From JAHDCJ01 sp039028895 (GTDB taxonomy: Bacteria > Bacteroidota > Bacteroidia > Chitinophagales > Saprospiraceae), in the NCBI GenBank assembly GCA_039028895.1, contig JBCCHF010000014.1, forward strand, positions 1 through 64,000: 64,000 bases of DNA. The letters run 5' to 3'. Both the position numbers and the translations under genes were made by a program. The notes beneath the pieces are model-generated. The model was not told the origin of the DNA. It made no database searches and was given only the letters and a program-made list of their open reading frames with translations. Positions 61,166 through 64,000 of the stretch are shown here, in pieces; within the stretch, counting starts at the first letter, position 1, and every line of letters starts with the position of its first letter.

Positions 61166-62971
61166 TTACCGGATTACGTTCAACTTGGTGCTTATTGTGT
61201 CACCTGCTACCAGGATGGATAATTGATACAGACCTGATGGTAAATGTTGTTTCCTTACAGGAATTGAAAATTGATTTTCGCCTTCTCTTAAGGTGATTTG
61301 CTTATCCCATTGCAGTTGGCCGAGCATATCGAAAATGGCAATACTGGCAGGAGATTGGCCTGATCTGTTCGTTACCGAAAGATTGACTTCAGATGTCGAA
61401 TTGGAAACGGGATTTGGGAATACGCTTAAGCTGACTTGTGCATCATTCGTTGGAGAAATGGTCGATGTAGTCATGCCTTCTGTAATGTTCAATTGCTGAT
61501 TTAGGGCAACGTTCTCCAAAACTTGTGCTTCACTTTCCGGCCAATCGACTATAATAGAATCAACTGTAGTGGCATCGCCCAATCCAAAATGTGCGATCAG
61601 GCTGTTTTGTCCTGAATATCCAGATTGGGACCTGATTTCCCTTGTTTGCCAGACTTCTTGCCCATTGATGGTCGCTTTTACTCTGATCTTGGCGCCAATC
61701 GCACTGACATTTGATGTGGTGCCGGTAAGTTTCATTTTCAGCCAATTATTGTTATTACCGTTATTGATCAATAATGTGTTGGACGGCTGGATATTCTGAC
61801 TGGTGTTTTTGCAATTCGCCACCAGGATGTCGAGGAAACCGTCGTTATTGACATCTCCCCATGCTGCTCCAAATGAACAGACATTGATGTTAGACGCCAG
61901 TTCAGATGATACATCCACGAATGTACCGTCTCCCTGGTTTCTGTACAGTTTATTCGCCAGGCCGATATTACAATAGCCATGCGTTACAAATAGATCGAGG
62001 TAGCCATCATTATCGTAGTCGCCAAAAGCCGAACCGAAGGTGCAAAGTGCTGACTGCACCAAGGGGCCTGTAGTCACCTCGTCAAACCCTGTTCCGTTAT
62101 TGATGAACAATTGATTGGTTTGAGTTTGAAAAAAACCTGAATTGCCCACAAAGAGATCGAAGTCGCCATCATTGTCGATATCTCCCCAAGAGGCAGTCAT
62201 AGATCCTTTCTGGCTTGTCGCAATGCTCCCTGTCGTTACTTTGGTGTAACTGTCGCCGCCTTGGCCGAGGAAAAAGTCGTTAGTAGCATTACTTTCATTA
62301 GAGATGAAAAGGTCCTGAATATTATCATTGTTGAAATCTCCCCAGATTGCTGCCCGGCTGAGTTTTGCATCGTTGACCAGGATGTGGTTAGTGATGCGTT
62401 CAAAGGTGCCATCCTGTAAATTCTTATACAGGTAGTTTTTATTATTACCTCCGCTATTGGTAATGTAAAGGTCGAGCCAGCCATCGTTGTTATAATCTCC
62501 AAAGCTGGCTGTTTCTGCGTAGGATCCGTTTACGATACCGGCATTAGCGTTGTAGTTGAGGGTGGCATTGCCGTCATTGAGATACAAGAGGTCTTCTTGT
62601 CCGTGCCAGCTGGAAATAGCACCGTCGATATGTCCGTCGTTATTATAGTCGACAAAGCTTGCACCATCAGCCGGATTGGAGGCGGTTACGATATCCATGT
62701 TGGTAACAGAGGTGAAGGTGCCATCTCCATTATTGAGATAGAGCAGGTCTTGTTGTCCACCCTGCAAACCATTGGAGATGAAAATATCTTCCCATCCGTC
62801 ATTATTAAGGTCGAGAAAATTAGTTGATCGGCTATCAGAGGCAGTACTGGTAATAGCACCAGTAGCCAGTGTGAAAGTTTCTGGAGGATTGGTCTGAGCT
62901 ATACTTTTTTGCCCAAATGAGACAAATAGGAAAAAGGACAAAATAGCAGAGAATAAACGTTTGGAGTTCAT
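61166..62971 (-). CDS. FG-GAP/VCBS-repeat protein with ASPIC/UnbV and T9SS domains
   Basis: The 601-residue exported protein has a signal peptide (LFSAILSFFLFVSFGQ) and about seven FG-GAP/VCBS blades, each with a Ca-binding D-x-N-x-D-G motif (DLNNDGWEDIFISN, DYNNDGHIDGAIS, DYNNDGWLDLYIT). An ASPIC/UnbV domain follows (about 410-500, IGAKIRVKATINGQEVWQ to DSIIVDWPESE), then a type A T9SS signal (SVFPNPVSNSTSEVNLS to GLYQLSILVAG). It probably forms a beta-propeller surface protein for adhesion or ligand binding. Confidence 0.9.
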   Translation of the reverse strand: MNSKRLFSAILSFFLFVSFGQKSIAQTNPPETFTLATGAITSTASDSRSTNFLDLNNDGWEDIFISNGLQGGQQDLLYLNNGDGTFTSVTNMDIVTASNPADGASFVDYNNDGHIDGAISSWHGQEDLLYLNDGNATLNYNANAGIVNGSYAETASFGDYNNDGWLDLYITNSGGNNKNYLYKNLQDGTFERITNHILVNDAKLSRAAIWGDFNNDNIQDLFISNESNATNDFFLGQGGDSYTKVTTGSIATSQKGSMTASWGDIDNDGDFDLFVGNSGFFQTQTNQLFINNGTGFDEVTTGPLVQSALCTFGSAFGDYDNDGYLDLFVTHGYCNIGLANKLYRNQGDGTFVDVSSELASNINVCSFGAAWGDVNNDGFLDILVANCKNTSQNIQPSNTLLINNGNNNNWLKMKLTGTTSNVSAIGAKIRVKATINGQEVWQTREIRSQSGYSGQNSLIAHFGLGDATTVDSIIVDWPESEAQVLENVALNQQLNITEGMTTSTISPTNDAQVSLSVFPNPVSNSTSEVNLSVTNRSGQSPASIAIFDMLGQLQWDKQITLREGENQFSIPVRKQHLPSGLYQLSILVAGDTISTKLNVIR

Positions 62972-63219
62972 GAAAAGATGTTTAAAAAGGTTTTCGATAA
63001 TTCACCCTGATAAATAAGATTACCGGGTAGATGAGGCTAATTTCAGCTAATCTTTATTCCCCGTAAGGGAAATGATAAATACAACATGGAAAAGGCTTCG
63101 AATGACCTTGTTTAACCGTTATTCACCATTCGTCAGGAGATTGTCGTTATTGGGCAGGAGTAAAGTTGGATTCATCTTTTTCCGACTTGGTTTTCACCAA
63201 AAATGAAGACCTTAGTATT

Positions 63220-64000
63220 ATGTCATGGCGCGTGATGCAGCATATTGGTTTTTGGCTGGCCTATATTACAATGAATGTTGTGATCCTGCTGCAGTTTGCC
63301 CCATCATCTGATCTTGAGTACCCCTTTTTACAGCGTACTTTAAGGTTTTTCTTTCGGGAACTGGCGTTTTTACCCTGGCAGATCATCCCCTTCTACTTCC
63401 TGTTTTATTTTCTGATTCCGAAGTATTTCCGAAAGGGTGAATATTTGAAAATCTCGATATATCTCGCCGGTGCTATTATTGTTTGCCTGTTTGGTCTGCG
63501 GACCATGATCTCTCCGGTCCAGCATATTATGTATGGTGAAGTGCCGGAGTTCAATGTGTACAGCTTAAAGCGCTTTATGTTTTCACTGACGGATATTCTT
63601 CCTGCATTTGCCTTAGGGTCGGCAGTGAAATTATTGAGAGGGCGAATAGCATCGGATAAAAAGGAAGCAACTTTGAGGAAAGAAAAACAAGCGTCTGAAT
63701 TACAATTTCTCAAGGCACAGGCCAATCCGCACTTTTTGTTTAATACCCTGAATAATCTTTATGGATTGGCGAGGAAGAAAGATGATAATACCGCTCCGTC
63801 GATAATGAAACTGTCGAATATTATGCGGTACATTTTGAACGAAGGCAGCCAGGATCAGATATCGATTGAAAGTGAAGTAAAAGTCATCGAGGATTTCATT
63901 GAGCTTGAAAAATTGCGATATGACGACCAATTGCATGTCAAGTTTGAAAAAAAGATAGACAACTGGCAGCAGCCGATTGCCCCATTGATTTTATTGCCTT
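63220..64000 (+). CDS. LytS-family sensor histidine kinase (5' part, cut by the window end)
   Basis: The frame starting ATG at 63220 (MSWRVMQHIGFWLAYITMN) stays open to the window end, giving 260 residues. An in-frame TTG at 63166 could extend it. The N-terminal part has about four membrane segments (FLPWQIIPFYFLFYFLIPKY, then ISIYLAGAIIVCLFGL). A coiled linker leads to the His_kinase motif ANPHFLFNTLNNLYGLARKK, with the family's normal Asn residues, then EVKVIEDFIELEKLRYDDQL. The ATPase domain is beyond the window. The partner is presumably a LytTR regulator further right. It is divergent from the FG-GAP gene; the 248-bp gap holds no other gene. Confidence 0.88.
   Translation, partial: MSWRVMQHIGFWLAYITMNVVILLQFAPSSDLEYPFLQRTLRFFFRELAFLPWQIIPFYFLFYFLIPKYFRKGEYLKISIYLAGAIIVCLFGLRTMISPVQHIMYGEVPEFNVYSLKRFMFSLTDILPAFALGSAVKLLRGRIASDKKEATLRKEKQASELQFLKAQANPHFLFNTLNNLYGLARKKDDNTAPSIMKLSNIMRYILNEGSQDQISIESEVKVIEDFIELEKLRYDDQLHVKFEKKIDNWQQPIAPLILLP

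Overview
The window looks like chromosome from a member of the Bacteroidota, most probably of the Saprospiria type (Lewinella/Haliscomenobacter-like). The reasons are several secreted proteins with C-terminal type IX secretion (T9SS) sorting domains, TPR-containing two-component kinases of the LytS and HisKA_2 types, LytTR regulators, a Bacteroidota-style -7 promoter box (TAnnTTTG), weak Shine-Dalgarno sequences and moderately AT-rich DNA. No tRNA, rRNA or CRISPR array was found.

Layout. 1-0.5 kb: 229-bp tandem repeats full of small hairpins. 0.5-2.2 kb: an ABC exporter pair on the minus strand. 2.5-4.0 kb: a ComM/YifB AAA ATPase. 4.2-5.4 kb: a decayed IS3-family element. 5.5-8.0 kb: a small beta-barrel-like exported protein and a lipoprotein of the thiol-activated cytolysin (CDC-like) family. 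8.5-19.8 kb: a block encoding a divergent sigma-like protein, an anti-sigma-like TPR membrane protein, a TPR LytS-type kinase with its LytTR regulator, an exported LRR/Ig/subtilisin protease and a TPR-CHAT (caspase-like) protease. This block is the best candidate here for an undescribed signalling/proteolysis system.

19.9-31.6 kb, all minus strand: a sugar-lactone-oxidase-like flavoprotein, an LCAT-like lipase, two paralogous TPR/HisKA_2 kinases flanking one LuxR-type response regulator, a T9SS cargo protein, a cupin lipoprotein and a dockerin-like exported protein. 31.7-36.4 kb: two tandem paralogous tail-fibre-like proteins (beta-roll repeats plus Peptidase_S74 self-cleaving chaperone). The S74 pair and the dockerin-like gene are each preceded by the same 18-bp palindrome ATCACCCCTAGGGGTGAT, exactly 21 nt from an identical TACCTTTG box, which suggests one shared regulator.

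36.5-46.3 kb: a truncated DUF547 relic and its intact relative, two T9SS cargo proteins (one a subtilase) and a haloperoxidase/PAP2-like T9SS protein. 46.3-49.6 kb: a tight four-gene operon of unrecognised cytoplasmic proteins that appear to share a helix-plus-beta module. 49.7-53.4 kb: a GH13 amylase lipoprotein, then an ECF sigma / HEAT anti-sigma / DUF4097 module. 53.6-58.1 kb: a large Tat-type vWA protein and a phenylacetate-CoA ligase. 58.2-63.0 kb: a signal-less periplasmic-binding-protein-like gene, a zinc-finger/DUF5522 protein, a D-aminoacylase-like amidohydrolase and an FG-GAP/ASPIC T9SS protein. The window ends inside a LytS-family kinase.

Functional assignments come from motifs read by eye; no database search was possible.
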